Shown here: piece after piece, positions 1 through 9,412 of the stretch
Layout of the letters: every line of letters starts with the position of its first letter
Numbering within the stretch: the first letter of the stretch is position 1
Source of the DNA: Haemophilus parainfluenzae
GTDB taxonomy: Bacteria > Pseudomonadota > Gammaproteobacteria > Enterobacterales > Pasteurellaceae
NCBI RefSeq assembly: GCF_014931395.1
Contig: NZ_CP063120.1
Location: 348,501-412,500, forward strand
Direction: 5' to 3'
DNA length: 64,000 nt
Notes under the pieces: generated by a model
The model's input: only the letters and a program-made list of their open reading frames with translations
What the model was told of the DNA's origin: nothing
Database searches by the model: none
Program-made: the position numbers and the translations under genes

Positions 1-1068
1 ATTTTCGGGCCCATTTTAGGCGGTTGGATCAGCGATAACATTCATTGGGGTTGGATCTTTTTCATCAATGTTCCCATTGGATTGGCTGTCGTCTTAATGA
101 GTTGGAAAATTCTAGGTAATCGAGAAAGCCAAATATCTCATCAACCTATTGATACTGTTGGGCTTGTTTTACTGGTTCTCGGCGTAGGCTGTTTACAATT
201 AATGCTGGATCAAGGTAGAGAGCAAGATTGGTTTAATTCAACGGAGATTATTGTTCTCACCGTGATTGCGGTTGTGTGTTTGATCGCCCTCACTATTTGG
301 GAACTGACGGATGACAATCCCGTTGTAGATATTTCACTTTTCAAATCACGCAACTTTAGCGTAGGCTGCCTTTCAACTAGTCTCGCTTTTTTAGTGTATT
401 TGGGATCGGTTGTACTTATCCCACTTCTACTCCAACAAGTTTATGGCTACACCGCGACTTGGGCAGGGCTCGCAGCCGCCCCAGTGGGATTATTCCCGAT
501 TTTACTTTCGCCAATCATCGGTAAATTAGGGCATAAAATTGATATGCGAATTTTAGTCACAATCAGCTTTATGGTTTATGCCCTGACCTTTTATTGGCGA
601 GCTGTGACCTTTGAGCCTGAAATGACCTTTGCCGATGTTGCCTTGCCACAATTTGTGCAAGGTTTAGCGGTTGCTTGCTTCTTTATGCCGCTGACCACAA
701 TTACGCTCTCGGGTTTACCACCCGAAAAAATGGCTTCGGCGTCGAGTTTATTTAATTTCCTTCGAACCCTTTCCGGCTCAATAGGCACATCTCTCACGAC
801 ATTTATGTGGTATAACCGTGAAGCTGTGCATCATACTCAACTCACGGAAGCGATTAATCCATATAACCCAATCTCCCAACAGTTTTTCCAAACGATGGCA
901 AGTTTTGGTTTAAACGAACAACAAACAGCATCATATCTTGCCAGACAAATCACCGCTCAGGGCTTTATTATTGGCGCTAATGAGATTTTCTGGTTATCGG
1001 CAATTACTTTCCTAGCATTATTCATTATCGTCTGGTTCGCCAAACCGCCTTTTGGAAATCGCCATTAA
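1..1068 (+). CDS. emrB: EmrB-type multidrug efflux MFS transporter, 5' truncated by window edge
   Basis: Inner-membrane proton-driven drug exporter of the DHA2 (14-helix) major facilitator family, which normally works with an EmrA adaptor and an outer-membrane channel. The reading frame is open from base 1, so the start lies outside the window and about 355 C-terminal residues are seen. The first residues read GPILGGWISD followed by WIFFINVPIG, the motif C region typical of DHA2 proteins. Further on, NPVVDISLFKSRNF, QVYGYTATWAGLA and the ending WFAKPPFG match E. coli EmrB closely from memory. EmrA would be expected just upstream, outside the window. The gene ends at an inverted uptake-signal terminator facing uvrA. 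Confidence 0.9.
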   Translation: MFGPILGGWISDNIHWGWIFFINVPIGLAVVLMSWKILGNRESQISHQPIDTVGLVLLVLGVGCLQLMLDQGREQDWFNSTEIIVLTVIAVVCLIALTIWELTDDNPVVDISLFKSRNFSVGCLSTSLAFLVYLGSVVLIPLLLQQVYGYTATWAGLAAAPVGLFPILLSPIIGKLGHKIDMRILVTISFMVYALTFYWRAVTFEPEMTFADVALPQFVQGLAVACFFMPLTTITLSGLPPEKMASASSLFNFLRTLSGSIGTSLTTFMWYNREAVHHTQLTEAINPYNPISQQFFQTMASFGLNEQQTASYLARQITAQGFIIGANEIFWLSAITFLALFIIVWFAKPPFGNRH

Positions 1069-1085
1069 AAAACTTCAAAAAAATA

Positions 1086-1125
1086 ACCGCACTTTGATGA
1101 TGCTCAAAAGTGCGGTCGTTTTTTC
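1086..1125. terminator. Bidirectional terminator made of an inverted uptake-signal pair
   Basis: ACCGCACTTT at 1086-1095 pairs with AAAGTGCGGT at 1107-1116, followed by a T-rich run. It lies between the convergent emrB and uvrA genes. Inverted pairs of the Haemophilus uptake signal often double as terminators. Confidence 0.8.
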
Positions 1126-3956
1126 TAGCCTTTTGCTAAGATGTCTTTTAGGAATCTCGCGGTGTGCGAGCCTTTGACTTTAGCGACCTCTTCCGGTGTG
1201 CCTGTCGCGATGATTTGACCACCGCCACTGCCCCCTTCTGGACCAAGATCCACAATCCAGTCTGCGGTTTTGATCACATCTAAGTTGTGTTCGATCACCA
1301 CGATAGTATTGCCTTGATCGCGCAAGCGATGTAACACTTCGAGAAGTTGTTTAATATCGGCGAAATGCAGTCCTGTTGTCGGTTCATCCAAAATATAAAG
1401 GGTTTTACCGGTATCACGTTTTGAAAGCTCCGTTGCTAACTTAACACGTTGTGCCTCACCACCTGAAAGTGTGGTAGAAGACTGACCTAAACGAATATAA
1501 GACAAGCCTACATCAATTAGGGTTTGCAATTTACGCGCAATCATTGGGATGGCATCAAAAAACTCGCGCGCTTCTTCCACCGTCATATCTAACACTTGGT
1601 GAATAGTTTTACCTTTGTATCGGATCTCTAAGGTTTCACGGTTATAGCGTTTACCTTTACATTGATCACAAGGTACATACACATCCGGCAAGAAATGCAT
1701 TTCAACTTTCAGCACGCCATCACCTTGGCATGCTTCACAACGACCACCGCGTACGTTAAAGCTAAAACGTCCTGGATTATAACCACGCGCACGCGCCTCT
1801 GGTACGCCCGCAAATAATTCACGAATTGGGGTAAATAACCCCGTGTAAGTCGCTGGATTAGAACGCGGTGTACGACCAATTGGACTCTGGTTAATATCGA
1901 TCACCTTGTCGAAATATTCCAAGCCTTCAATCGATTTATAAGGTGCAAAACTTGTTTTCTCTGCACGATTTAAGGCATTTTGAGCCAATGGGAATAAAGT
2001 ATCATTAATTAGCGTTGATTTACCTGAACCTGATACCCCCGTAATACAAGTAAATAAGCCCACTGGGATCTCTAAATTCACACCTTTCAGATTATTCCCT
2101 GCCGCACCTTTTAATTTTAGAAGTTTGCTTTTATCAAGTGCGGTTCGTTTTTTCGGAATTTCGATTTTTTCTTCACCCGATAAGAACTTACCCGTAATCG
2201 AATTCGGGTTCGCCATAATTTCTTTGGCTGTCCCCTGAGCAATCACTTGACCACCGTGTACACCTGCTCCAGGGCCAATATCAATAATATGATCGGCTTC
2301 TCGAATGGCATCTTCATCATGTTCCACCACAATTACGGTGTTGCCCAAATTACGCAGATGAATCAGCGTATTTAACAGACGTTCATTATCACGTTGGTGT
2401 AAACCGATAGAAGGCTCATCCAACACATACATGACGCCTACTAAGCCCGCACCAATCTGACTCGCAAGACGAATACGTTGTGCTTCACCGCCCGAAAGGG
2501 TCTCGGCTGAGCGAGAGAGGGAAAGATAATTCAACCCCACATTCACTAAGAATTCTAACCGCTCTTTGATCTCTTTCAGAATTTTTTCCGCAATTTGTGC
2601 TTTTTGACCCGTTAAGGTGAGCCCTTGGAAAAACTCAAGACTTTCACCAATGCTTTTCTCTGAAATTTGTGGCAAGTTAATGCTGCCAATATACACGTTA
2701 CGAGCTTCTGGACGAAGACGCGAGCCGCCACAATCTGCACAAGGTCGGTTACTGATATTTTTCGCCAATTCTTCGCGCACAGACATAGATTCTGTTTCTT
2801 TATAACGGCGCGCCATGTTATTCAAAATCCCTTCAAAAGGATGTTTGCGGATCACCACATCGCCACGGTCGTTCATATATTGGAATTCAATTTCTTCCTT
2901 GCCTGAACCGTGCATCACTATATCTTTAATTTTTTGTGGCAAATCTTCGTATGGCGTTTCAATATCAAATTTGTAGTGTTTCGCCAACGAGGTAAGCATT
3001 TGATAGTAATAGAAATTGCGACGATCCCAACCTTTTACCGCACCGCCTGCAAGAGAAATACTTTCATTTTGTACCACACGGCTTTCATCGAAGAACTGCT
3101 GAACACCTAAGCCATCACAAGTCGGGCACGCCCCTGCCGGGTTATTAAATGAGAATAAGCGAGGCTCTAATTCTGGTACGGAATAGCCACAATGTGGACA
3201 AGCAAAATTCGCCGAGAAAACCAATTCTTCAGCGTTAGGATTATCCATATCTGCCACAACCGCTGTACCACCAGAAAGCTCCAAAGCCGTTTCAAAGGAT
3301 TCTGCCAAACGTGTGGCTAAATCTGACCGCACTTTAAAACGATCTACTACCACTTCAATGGTATGTTTTTTCTGTAAAGCAAGTTCTGGTGGATCGGATA
3401 AATCACAGATTTCACCATCAATTCTTGCGCGAATATAACCTTGTGCCGCTAAACTATCTAACAACTTAACGTGCTCACCTTTACGGTTTTTCACCACGGG
3501 CGCAAGCAACATCATTTTGCTTTCTTCTGGCAGACTTAAAACTTTATCCACCATTTGGCTGATGGTTTGTGCCGTTAATGGCACATCATGATCAGGACAA
3601 CGAGGCTCCCCTACGCGAGCAAACAGCAAACGCAGGTAATCATAAATTTCGGTGATAGTCCCCACGGTTGAACGCGGGTTATGAGAAGTGGATTTTTGCT
3701 CAATAGAAATCGCCGGCGACAAGCCCTCAATCGAATCCACATCTGGTTTCTCCATCAAAGAAAGGAACTGACGCGCGTAAGCAGAAAGCGATTCCACATA
3801 ACGGCGCTGCCCTTCCGCATAAAGCGTATCAAATGCTAAAGAAGATTTGCCCGAACCGGACAAGCCTGTAATCACAATTAATTTATCGCGCGGAATGGTT
3901 AAATTGATGTTTTTGAGGTTGTGGGTTCTTGCCCCACGAATGTCGATAGTATCCAT
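1125..3956 (-). CDS. uvrA: Excinuclease ABC subunit UvrA
   Basis: DNA-damage recognition ATPase of nucleotide excision repair, acting in the cytoplasm as a dimer with UvrB. The 943-residue length is normal for the family. Two ABC ATPase modules are visible: Walker [10 protein letters not shown] at about residue 31 and GVSGSGKST at about residue 640, with LSGGEAQR signatures in both halves. Zinc-binding cysteine pairs appear as CPHC...CPTC and CEAC...CDQC. It is divergent from ssb, the arrangement also seen in E. coli, and a LexA-box candidate lies in the shared intergenic region, so SOS induction is likely. The start codon has no strong ribosome-binding site. Confidence 0.97.
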   Translation of the reverse strand: MDTIDIRGARTHNLKNINLTIPRDKLIVITGLSGSGKSSLAFDTLYAEGQRRYVESLSAYARQFLSLMEKPDVDSIEGLSPAISIEQKSTSHNPRSTVGTITEIYDYLRLLFARVGEPRCPDHDVPLTAQTISQMVDKVLSLPEESKMMLLAPVVKNRKGEHVKLLDSLAAQGYIRARIDGEICDLSDPPELALQKKHTIEVVVDRFKVRSDLATRLAESFETALELSGGTAVVADMDNPNAEELVFSANFACPHCGYSVPELEPRLFSFNNPAGACPTCDGLGVQQFFDESRVVQNESISLAGGAVKGWDRRNFYYYQMLTSLAKHYKFDIETPYEDLPQKIKDIVMHGSGKEEIEFQYMNDRGDVVIRKHPFEGILNNMARRYKETESMSVREELAKNISNRPCADCGGSRLRPEARNVYIGSINLPQISEKSIGESLEFFQGLTLTGQKAQIAEKILKEIKERLEFLVNVGLNYLSLSRSAETLSGGEAQRIRLASQIGAGLVGVMYVLDEPSIGLHQRDNERLLNTLIHLRNLGNTVIVVEHDEDAIREADHIIDIGPGAGVHGGQVIAQGTAKEIMANPNSITGKFLSGEEKIEIPKKRTALDKSKLLKLKGAAGNNLKGVNLEIPVGLFTCITGVSGSGKSTLINDTLFPLAQNALNRAEKTSFAPYKSIEGLEYFDKVIDINQSPIGRTPRSNPATYTGLFTPIRELFAGVPEARARGYNPGRFSFNVRGGRCEACQGDGVLKVEMHFLPDVYVPCDQCKGKRYNRETLEIRYKGKTIHQVLDMTVEEAREFFDAIPMIARKLQTLIDVGLSYIRLGQSSTTLSGGEAQRVKLATELSKRDTGKTLYILDEPTTGLHFADIKQLLEVLHRLRDQGNTIVVIEHNLDVIKTADWIVDLGPEGGSGGGQIIATGTPEEVAKVKGSHTARFLKDILAKG

Positions 3957-4021
3957 AAAAAAAGCGATTGCCTTAAGAAAATAAATTCAAAAATTGCGAC
4001 CATTATCGCATATTTCAATAT

Positions 4022-4037
4022 CTGTGCAAATATCCAG
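4022..4037. promoter_or_regulatory. LexA (SOS) box candidate between uvrA and ssb
   Basis: CTGTGCAAATATCCAG has the CTG-N10-CAG architecture of gamma-proteobacterial LexA operators; one outer base departs from CTGT-N8-ACAG. It lies 65 bp upstream of uvrA and 81 bp upstream of ssb. In E. coli the same divergent pair is SOS controlled. Confidence 0.6.
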
Positions 4038-4118
4038 TTAATTTTTATGGATCTTTTGTTTCTTTTAAGGCAAAATAGCCAAAATTTTTCACCTTATTTC
4101 TAAAATATAGAGGATTCT

Positions 4119-4586
4119 ATGGCAGGTATTAATAAAGTAATCATCGTGGGTAATTTAGGTAATGATCCTGAAATCCGCACGATGCCAAATGGCGAAGCAG
4201 TAGCAAATATCAGCGTGGCAACAAGTGAAAGCTGGACAGATAAAAACACAGGAGAACGTCGTGAAGTCACCGAATGGCACCGTATCGTGTTATATCGTCG
4301 TTTAGCGGAAATTGCGGGTCAATACTTACGCAAAGGTTCACAAGTTTATGTTGAAGGTCGTTTAAAAACCCGTAAATGGCAAGATAACAATGGCCAAGAT
4401 CGTTACACTACTGAAATCCAAGGTGATAACTTACAAATGTTAGGTAGTCGCAATCAAGAGATGGGCGGTTATGCACCTGCACAATCAGCACCACAACCAA
4501 GCTATCAATCTCGTCCAGCACAATCTGCGCCAGCACCACAAGCTGAGCCACCAATGGATGCATTTGATGACAACATTCCATTCTAA
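4119..4586 (+). CDS. ssb: Single-stranded DNA-binding protein
   Basis: Binds single-stranded DNA as a tetramer during replication, recombination and repair. The N-terminal OB fold begins [17 protein letters not shown] and covers roughly residues 1-110. A flexible linker rich in Gln, Pro and Ala follows ([14 protein letters not shown]). The protein ends in the acidic tip DDNIPF, which recruits partner proteins. The 155-residue length is close to the E. coli protein. The start follows an AGAGGA ribosome-binding site. It is divergent from uvrA over a LexA-like site. SSB also protects incoming DNA in naturally competent bacteria. Confidence 0.97.
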   Translation: MAGINKVIIVGNLGNDPEIRTMPNGEAVANISVATSESWTDKNTGERREVTEWHRIVLYRRLAEIAGQYLRKGSQVYVEGRLKTRKWQDNNGQDRYTTEIQGDNLQMLGSRNQEMGGYAPAQSAPQPSYQSRPAQSAPAPQAEPPMDAFDDNIPF

Positions 4587-4618
4587 ATTGTATTAATACA
4601 AGATTATCAATACGCAGT

Positions 4619-4666
4619 GGGATTTTCGCGATTTACAAATTTTCACGAAAATCCCTCTGTTTTTTA
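4619..4666 (+). terminator. Rho-independent terminator of ssb
   Basis: GGGATTTTCG (4619-4628) pairs with CGAAAATCCC (4646-4655), followed by TCTGTTTTTT. Confidence 0.8.
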
Positions 4667-4679
4667 TGGTTAGATACCA

Positions 4680-6227
4680 CTATTCCACTTTAAACATCCC
4701 CATCATACCGAGATTTTCATGTTCCAAAATATGGCAATGGTACATTTTCAACCCAGTGTGTCCTTGCTTAAAGCGAATAATCACTTTTTCATAAGGGCGC
4801 AAATTGACTACATCTTTTAACGCCCTGCCTTCTGGCTTGAAGGTTTTGCCGTTTAATGTATGTTGAATCACTTCAAATTGAGTGCCGTGCAAATGGAACG
4901 GATGATCCATATGGCTTTCATTGAAAATTTCCCACTGTTCCACTTCATTCAATTTGGCAACAAAATCAATACGGTTCATATCAAAGGTTTGACCGTTGAT
5001 TAAGAACATACCATTCATCATTGGTGGAATAGGGTTGTCCGTTGGTGTTGTAGTAGCGTGATGTGTACCTTGATTCATCATTGGCATATTCGTATGGTTC
5101 ATCATTTTTTCACTAAAGCGAATTTGGCGAACCTGCTTTGGCTCATCCCAGTTAGGGAAGGACCTTAAGCTTTCAGGTAACTGAACAGGTTCTGATTTCA
5201 CCTGAATTGTGGCTAAAGTGAGATCTTTAGGCTGTTCTTGCACCATCATCTTACGGCGATCATAATAACCGCTTTGTAAATTGACTGTTCCTTGCGTTTC
5301 ACCCACCATAATCACTTCAACGCGTTCGGCTGGTGTAAGTAGCAGTTCATCAACAGGCGAGCGAGGTTTTTCAAGTAAACCACCTTCGGTACCCACCACA
5401 ATCCATTTCACCCCTGGAATGTTTAAACGAAAATAACGAGCGCTAGTGGCATTCCAAAGACGGATTCGTTCATTCGTTTTCACTTGAATCTGGGGCTGAT
5501 ATTGACCGTTGATTAACACAAATTCACCCTCACGACCGTTCATCCAATCTAACATCGTGTTTGCTGGAATGGTGCCATCGGCATTTAAACGCAGATCGGA
5601 AATCACCCAATGTTGTTCAGGAAGGTGTGCAAGCGGATCATTTTTCGCTTTAACAACGAAAGTGCCTGCTAAGCCTTTATAGACTTGTTCGGAAACATGG
5701 TCATGTGGATGAGGGTGGTACCAATATGTCCCAGCACTGCCTTGAGGTAGCGTAAAGCGATAGACTTTTTTCCCTTGCGGTTCAACCATATCCATCGGGT
5801 TACCATCCGCTTCATTTGGTACATCTAAGCCGTGCCAATGTACTGTTGAGGGTTGTGGTAGGTGATTGATAAATTCAATTTCTACGGCATCGCCTTCAAA
5901 TACTTCAATTTGTGGCCCTGGTAGTTGTCCGTTATAAGCCCAAAATTCCGTTTCTTTATTGTCTGCGAGGCGAATTTTAATTGGCTCTGCTTTTAAAGTG
6001 GCTTTGAACAGTCCTGCTTGAGTCGATTGATTAGCAAGTTTTGGTAATATCCCATTAAGCGATAAACCTGAAGGCATTGCCTCAGTTGGCATTAGGCCAG
6101 TAGGTACTGAATGCATCATCGCCATATTGCCATGTTGTGCGTGGTTCATCATATTCGCAAGGCTATAAAGCGAGCTACTGGCTAAGCTAATTCCAATTCC
6201 ATAACGTAAAAAATCTCGACGTTTCAT
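4680..6227 (-). CDS. Periplasmic multicopper oxidase (CueO-like)
   Basis: Likely oxidises Cu(I) to the less toxic Cu(II) in the periplasm. The N-terminus MKRRDFLRYG is a twin-arginine signal followed by a hydrophobic stretch, so it is exported folded. Copper ligands are clear: HWHG, YWYHPHPHDH, HPFHLHG and, near the C-terminus, YHCHILEHENLGMM, the HCH-x3-H-x4-M type 1/type 3 motif. A methionine/histidine-rich insertion (MMNHTNMPMMNQ) resembles the CueO substrate loop. The 515-residue length fits a three-cupredoxin enzyme. It is co-transcribed with the upstream DUF411 protein after an 11-bp gap, behind a MerR-type promoter. A laccase with another substrate is possible but less likely. Confidence 0.9.
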   Translation of the reverse strand: MKRRDFLRYGIGISLASSSLYSLANMMNHAQHGNMAMMHSVPTGLMPTEAMPSGLSLNGILPKLANQSTQAGLFKATLKAEPIKIRLADNKETEFWAYNGQLPGPQIEVFEGDAVEIEFINHLPQPSTVHWHGLDVPNEADGNPMDMVEPQGKKVYRFTLPQGSAGTYWYHPHPHDHVSEQVYKGLAGTFVVKAKNDPLAHLPEQHWVISDLRLNADGTIPANTMLDWMNGREGEFVLINGQYQPQIQVKTNERIRLWNATSARYFRLNIPGVKWIVVGTEGGLLEKPRSPVDELLLTPAERVEVIMVGETQGTVNLQSGYYDRRKMMVQEQPKDLTLATIQVKSEPVQLPESLRSFPNWDEPKQVRQIRFSEKMMNHTNMPMMNQGTHHATTTPTDNPIPPMMNGMFLINGQTFDMNRIDFVAKLNEVEQWEIFNESHMDHPFHLHGTQFEVIQHTLNGKTFKPEGRALKDVVNLRPYEKVIIRFKQGHTGLKMYHCHILEHENLGMMGMFKVE

Positions 6228-6238
6228 TCTTTCCCCCC

Positions 6239-6694
6239 CTATTGGTTATAGGATTTAAACACTTCACTTTCACCGTTTTTCTTAATCAAAACAACATCAT
6301 AAGGATCTTTGCGTCCGCCGTATGCTTCACCGTCCATACCTGGTGAACCAATTGGCATTCCCGGTGCAGACAAGCCTATTGCATCGGGTTTTTCTGCGAG
6401 TAAACGTTTGATATCCTCAGCAGGTACATGTCCTTCAATCACATAGCCATCAATCACGGCTGTGTGGCAAGAAGCATGTTCATATTTAATGTTAAAGCGC
6501 TTATGAGCATCATAATTGCCTGTTTCGTTGACTTTAACCTCAAAACCGTTTTTCTGCATATAGCTGATCCATTCATTACAACAGCCACAAGTCGGGCTTT
6601 TCCACACTTCCATAGAAAGTGTTTGTGCTTGAGCAAAAGCGGTTATGCCTAAACTTAAAAGCAACAATGAGCGGGTGAATTTATGTAATTTCAT
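6239..6694 (-). CDS. DUF411 periplasmic metal-binding protein (CopG-like)
   Basis: Exported protein of 151 residues with a signal peptide ending AFAQAQ. The DUF411 core is recognisable: a thioredoxin-like beginning VWKSPTCGCCNEW with a CGCC cluster, then ASCHTAVIDGYVIEGHVP and a GMPIGSPGM methionine-containing segment. Members of this family accompany copper-resistance genes and are thought to bind copper or feed it to a partner. It is the first gene of the operon with the multicopper oxidase and has a good AAGGA ribosome-binding site. The function is inferred from family and context. Confidence 0.85.
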   Translation of the reverse strand: MKLHKFTRSLLLLSLGITAFAQAQTLSMEVWKSPTCGCCNEWISYMQKNGFEVKVNETGNYDAHKRFNIKYEHASCHTAVIDGYVIEGHVPAEDIKRLLAEKPDAIGLSAPGMPIGSPGMDGEAYGGRKDPYDVVLIKKNGESEVFKSYNQ

Positions 6695-6732
6695 AAGATG
6701 TCCTTATTTTTTATTGAGATCGAATGGACATC

Positions 6733-6763
6733 ATGTTAAAGCTTAACCTAGGGTTAAGCTCAA
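6733..6763 (-). promoter_or_regulatory. MerR-type (CueR-like) promoter of the copper operon
   Basis: Read on the minus strand: -35 TTGAGC (6758-6763), a 19-bp spacer, -10 TAACAT (6733-6738). A near-perfect dyad with arms AGCTTAACC and GGTTAAGCT (6740-6760) fills the spacer. An over-long 19-bp spacer holding the operator is the hallmark of promoters activated by MerR-family regulators. No such regulator is encoded in the window. Confidence 0.75.
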
Positions 6764-6869
6764 GGGATTTGAAAAAATAATTTGCAAATTTTTCTCAAAA
6801 TCCTACCGCTTGTTTTTCAATATGTATGAAATCTTTACTATAATACAGTCTCATTACTCAGGAGTAATA

Positions 6870-7013
6870 ATGCACACATTCCATCCCAAATCACTTGTCT
6901 GGACAAGAGAGCCGCAAGCTTTTGAAATATCAGAAAATAAAATAACCATCACCACAGTACCACATACGGATTTAAAGCAGTCAATGTGTTTTTGCGTGAA
7001 CACCCCAATTTAA
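6870..7013 (+). pseudogene. Truncated DUF1349 family gene remnant
   Basis: Encodes only 47 residues beginning MHTFHPKSLVWTREPQAFEI and continuing through ITITTVPHTDLKQ. This matches the N-terminus of DUF1349 (YesU-like) proteins, which usually read W-x2-EP and then TEPxTDLWQR before a domain of about 200 residues. After TDLKQ the sequence diverges and stops. A TCAGGAG ribosome-binding site remains upstream. The identification rests on recalled family patterns. Confidence 0.55.
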
Positions 7014-7063
7014 ACATTCATTAGGTATAATAATAAAAACCTTAAACAGAATATCATAGCAAA

Positions 7064-7181
7064 ATGAATTTAAAACCAGTTAAAAATCAAACTTCCCAAT
7101 ACGAAGAGTGGGCAAGAGAAAAAGTCAAAAAAGCTATATCCCCAACCTGAAGAACGGGGCTTTACGGCGCAAAAATGGTAA
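7064..7181 (+). pseudogene. Frameshifted RelB/ParD-like antitoxin remnant
   Basis: The ATG frame reads MNLKPVKNQTSQYEEWAREK and reaches a stop at 7148. A run of four C at 7140-7143 appears to hold one extra base. Without it the frame continues as KKAISQPEERGFTAQKW before a stop. The pattern QYEEW-x-REKVKKAI resembles the C-terminal half of RelB/StbD antitoxins (YDxWFRxKVxxAL). No toxin gene is next to it. The assignment is tentative. Confidence 0.35.
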
Positions 7182-7296
7182 ATTTGACTGGTTAAAAATT
7201 GAAGGCAAAATAAGTTATTTTAATTTGCAAACACCCAAATCCTGCATAATTTTGGAGATTTTTTACAAATTATTCATATAACATTGTTTTATGAAG

Positions 7297-7326
7297 AGAG
7301 ACCTTTCATTGAAAGGTCTCTTTTTT
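7297..7326 (+). terminator. Strong hairpin terminator
   Basis: AGAGACCTTTC pairs with GAAAGGTCTCT around a 3-4 base loop, then TTTTTT. It has no intact gene upstream, so it probably belonged to the decayed genes. Confidence 0.75.
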
Positions 7327-7563
7327 ATCTCTCATTTTGACATCAATTATTCGTGCGCCTTATCTCACTCAAGCACTAAAACGCAATAAATACTCAATTT
7401 ATTGCACAACATCCGAATTTAATATATCTTTATTTGAATACTGGAAAATAGTATAGATATCAAGGAGAACATTTCTTAGATGGGCAACATCACTCGAATC
7501 AGGAAAAAGAAAACGATGTATCTTTGCTTTATTTCCTTTGAACATCTTCAGGAGTAAGAATAT

Positions 7564-8154
7564 ATGGAAAATTTTAAACAAATTCTTTCGAAATTATCTG
7601 TTATTTTTTTATTGTTCTATTCGCAAAATATATTTTCCATGACACAAACAGAAATCCAATTGGAAAAAGCCTATTTAGCAGAAATGATTGATATGGCATC
7701 TGAAATTATGGAGAAAAAACAATCTGTTGATCCTGATTCATTGCAATATAAACGTAGGAATATCAAGGTTCTTACTCATACAAACATGAAAAACGGTTAT
7801 ACAAGCTACACTTTGGAAAAATCAAAGGTTCATTTGGTTGTACCTAAAGAGTTAAAACAGAATACGAAACTTAATCTCTATTGGGATGAAAGCAAAGGTT
7901 CAATAAATATCCTATTTGACAAAGATGAATTGACAAAATACTTTCATCTGAATCTTAAAAAAAGTGAGGAAAAATCAGAAACACTGAAAACGGTTTTTGA
8001 TGAGACCACATATTTTTTCACTTCCTATGAGTTTTCTATCGATAAATACCCTAACGTTACCGTTGAGTTTCGTCTCTACCATTCACCCGGTACGACATTC
8101 AGATTGGACTACCCGACTGAATTTACGCGGATTTTGATTTATAGAAAAATGTAA
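7564..8154 (+). CDS. Secreted hypothetical protein
   Basis: Not recognised. The 196-residue product begins with a charged stretch and a hydrophobic segment (VIFLLFYSQNIFSM) that looks like a signal peptide or uncleaved anchor. The rest is lysine- and glutamate-rich with several beta-like aromatic stretches (YLAEMIDMASEIM, VEFRLYHSPGTTFRLDYP). A CAGGAG ribosome-binding site lies about 7 bases before the ATG. The gene is AT-rich, lacks the uptake signals seen in neighbours and follows decayed genes, all suggesting recent acquisition. An immunity or surface protein role is possible, but nothing in the sequence shows it. Confidence 0.6.
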   Translation: MENFKQILSKLSVIFLLFYSQNIFSMTQTEIQLEKAYLAEMIDMASEIMEKKQSVDPDSLQYKRRNIKVLTHTNMKNGYTSYTLEKSKVHLVVPKELKQNTKLNLYWDESKGSINILFDKDELTKYFHLNLKKSEEKSETLKTVFDETTYFFTSYEFSIDKYPNVTVEFRLYHSPGTTFRLDYPTEFTRILIYRKM

Positions 8155-8378
8155 CAGACGATGTTTCCTTATACCGTTTCTAACTTGGGCAACATTGTTC
8201 CACCACCGACCGCACTTTGCCCCCCTCAAAAAAAAGAACCTAGACACCTAATTTTAGGTTCGGATTATTATTCAATTTCGTTATAACTAAAAATCAGTAC
8301 ATATATTTAACAATTCTTTCGTTTTTGCTATGTGCTTTGCTACATTTTTACCGTCTTATTTTCACTAGAGGTACAACT

Positions 8379-9173
8379 ATGCAGCATCGCGATCTTTATC
8401 CCCACGAAATCTTACAAGATGTTATTGATAAAAGTTATGCTAAGTCGCAAGGACACTTAAAAACACTCTCTATTTTAAGTTTTTTAGGTGGCGGCTATGT
8501 GAGTTTTGGTTATATGGCCTATTTAAAAGTCGTGAGCGGCATTCCTCCAGAGTGGAGTGGACTATCAACATTACTTGGTGCAGCCGTGTTTCCTATTTGT
8601 TTGATTTGTATTCTAATCGGTGGTGGTGAATTAGCCACGGGAAACATGATGATGATGGCATTAGGCCGTTTAACCAAAAGAGTAAGCCTTAAAAAATTAT
8701 TTCGTAACTGGATTGTCGTGAGTTTGGGCAACCTTCTCGGTGCGCTGTTTATGGCCTATTTCTTAGGGCATTATGTCGGTTTATCAGAAGGTGCTGCTGC
8801 CGCTAAAACCATCGCGATTGCCGAGGCTAAAGTGCAAATGGATTTTGGTCGTGCCTTTGTTTCAGCTATTGCCTGTAACTGGATGGTCTGCATGGGTATT
8901 TGGTTCTATTTTGGCGCCAAACAAACCTCCGGTCGTATCCTAGCCATATGGTTCCCTGTGATGATTTTTGTGCTTATCGGATTACAACACTTTGTCGCCA
9001 ATATGTTTATTATTCCTGCCGGGATTTTTGCTGGTGCTAATGTGACTTGGAGCCAATTCTTCTTCAATATGATTCCTGTCTTTTTAGGCAATGTTACCGG
9101 TGGTGCAGCATTTGTCGGTGCATCTTATCTTTACGCCTATCGTCACTTATTAAAAGAAGATTATTGTATTTAG
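8379..9173 (+). CDS. Formate/nitrite transporter family channel
   Basis: Pentameric inner-membrane channel for small monovalent anions such as formate or nitrite. Six hydrophobic segments are visible. FNT motifs include GGGYVSFGYMAYL, GGGELATGNMMMM, CNWMVCMGIWF and GLQHFVANMFIIPAGI. The start at 8379 (MQHRDLYPHE) is preferred over an upstream in-frame ATG because AGAGGT sits just before it and the upstream extension is not FNT-like. This gives 264 residues. No pfl or nir genes are adjacent, so the substrate cannot be fixed. It stands alone with its own terminator. Confidence 0.88.
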   Translation: MQHRDLYPHEILQDVIDKSYAKSQGHLKTLSILSFLGGGYVSFGYMAYLKVVSGIPPEWSGLSTLLGAAVFPICLICILIGGGELATGNMMMMALGRLTKRVSLKKLFRNWIVVSLGNLLGALFMAYFLGHYVGLSEGAAAAKTIAIAEAKVQMDFGRAFVSAIACNWMVCMGIWFYFGAKQTSGRILAIWFPVMIFVLIGLQHFVANMFIIPAGIFAGANVTWSQFFFNMIPVFLGNVTGGAAFVGASYLYAYRHLLKEDYCI

Positions 9174-9203
9174 TAAACGAAAATCTGCCCGCACTTTGGC
9201 GTG

Positions 9204-9236
9204 AAAAAGGTCTTTTGAAATGTCAAAAGGCCTTTT
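9204..9236 (+). terminator. Terminator after the FNT channel gene
   Basis: A long A/T stem, AAAAAGGTCTTTTGA against TCAAAAGGCCTTTT, followed by ATTCTCTC. One U-G mismatch lies in the stem. Confidence 0.7.
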
Positions 9237-9287
9237 ATTCTCTCTAAAATGTATTGAATCCCCTTTTAATTAACCTCTCTTGAATAG

Positions 9288-9306
9288 TGTAAAGTTGCAC
9301 TTTACA
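9288..9306. promoter_or_regulatory. 19-bp perfect dyad upstream of the immunity-like lipoprotein
   Basis: TGTAAAGTTGCACTTTACA has 8-bp perfect arms around TGC. It is not followed by a T-run, so an operator is more likely than a terminator. It resembles a TyrR box (TGTAAA-N6-TTTACA) but has a 7-bp spacer. The 240-bp gap that holds it shows nothing else clear. Confidence 0.4.
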
Positions 9307-9412
9307 TTAAAAGCATGTAAACTCATCTATTAAGAGCAATATGGAAAGAAAAACGTTAGCAAAACTGCCATATTATTTAGCATTCTCAAATTTACAATAA
9401 GGAAGAAATCAC

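Noticed and set aside
2617..3110. Three plus-strand frames of 60-80 codons
   Set aside because: They are antisense to uvrA, have no ribosome-binding site and no protein-like pattern.
8236..8261. Hairpin GAACCTA/TAGGTTC before the FNT gene
   Set aside because: The plus side lacks a T-run and there is no minus-strand gene to end, so it is not listed as a terminator.
9288..9306. TyrR box
   Set aside because: The gap between the hexamers is 7 bp instead of 6, so only a generic dyad is claimed.
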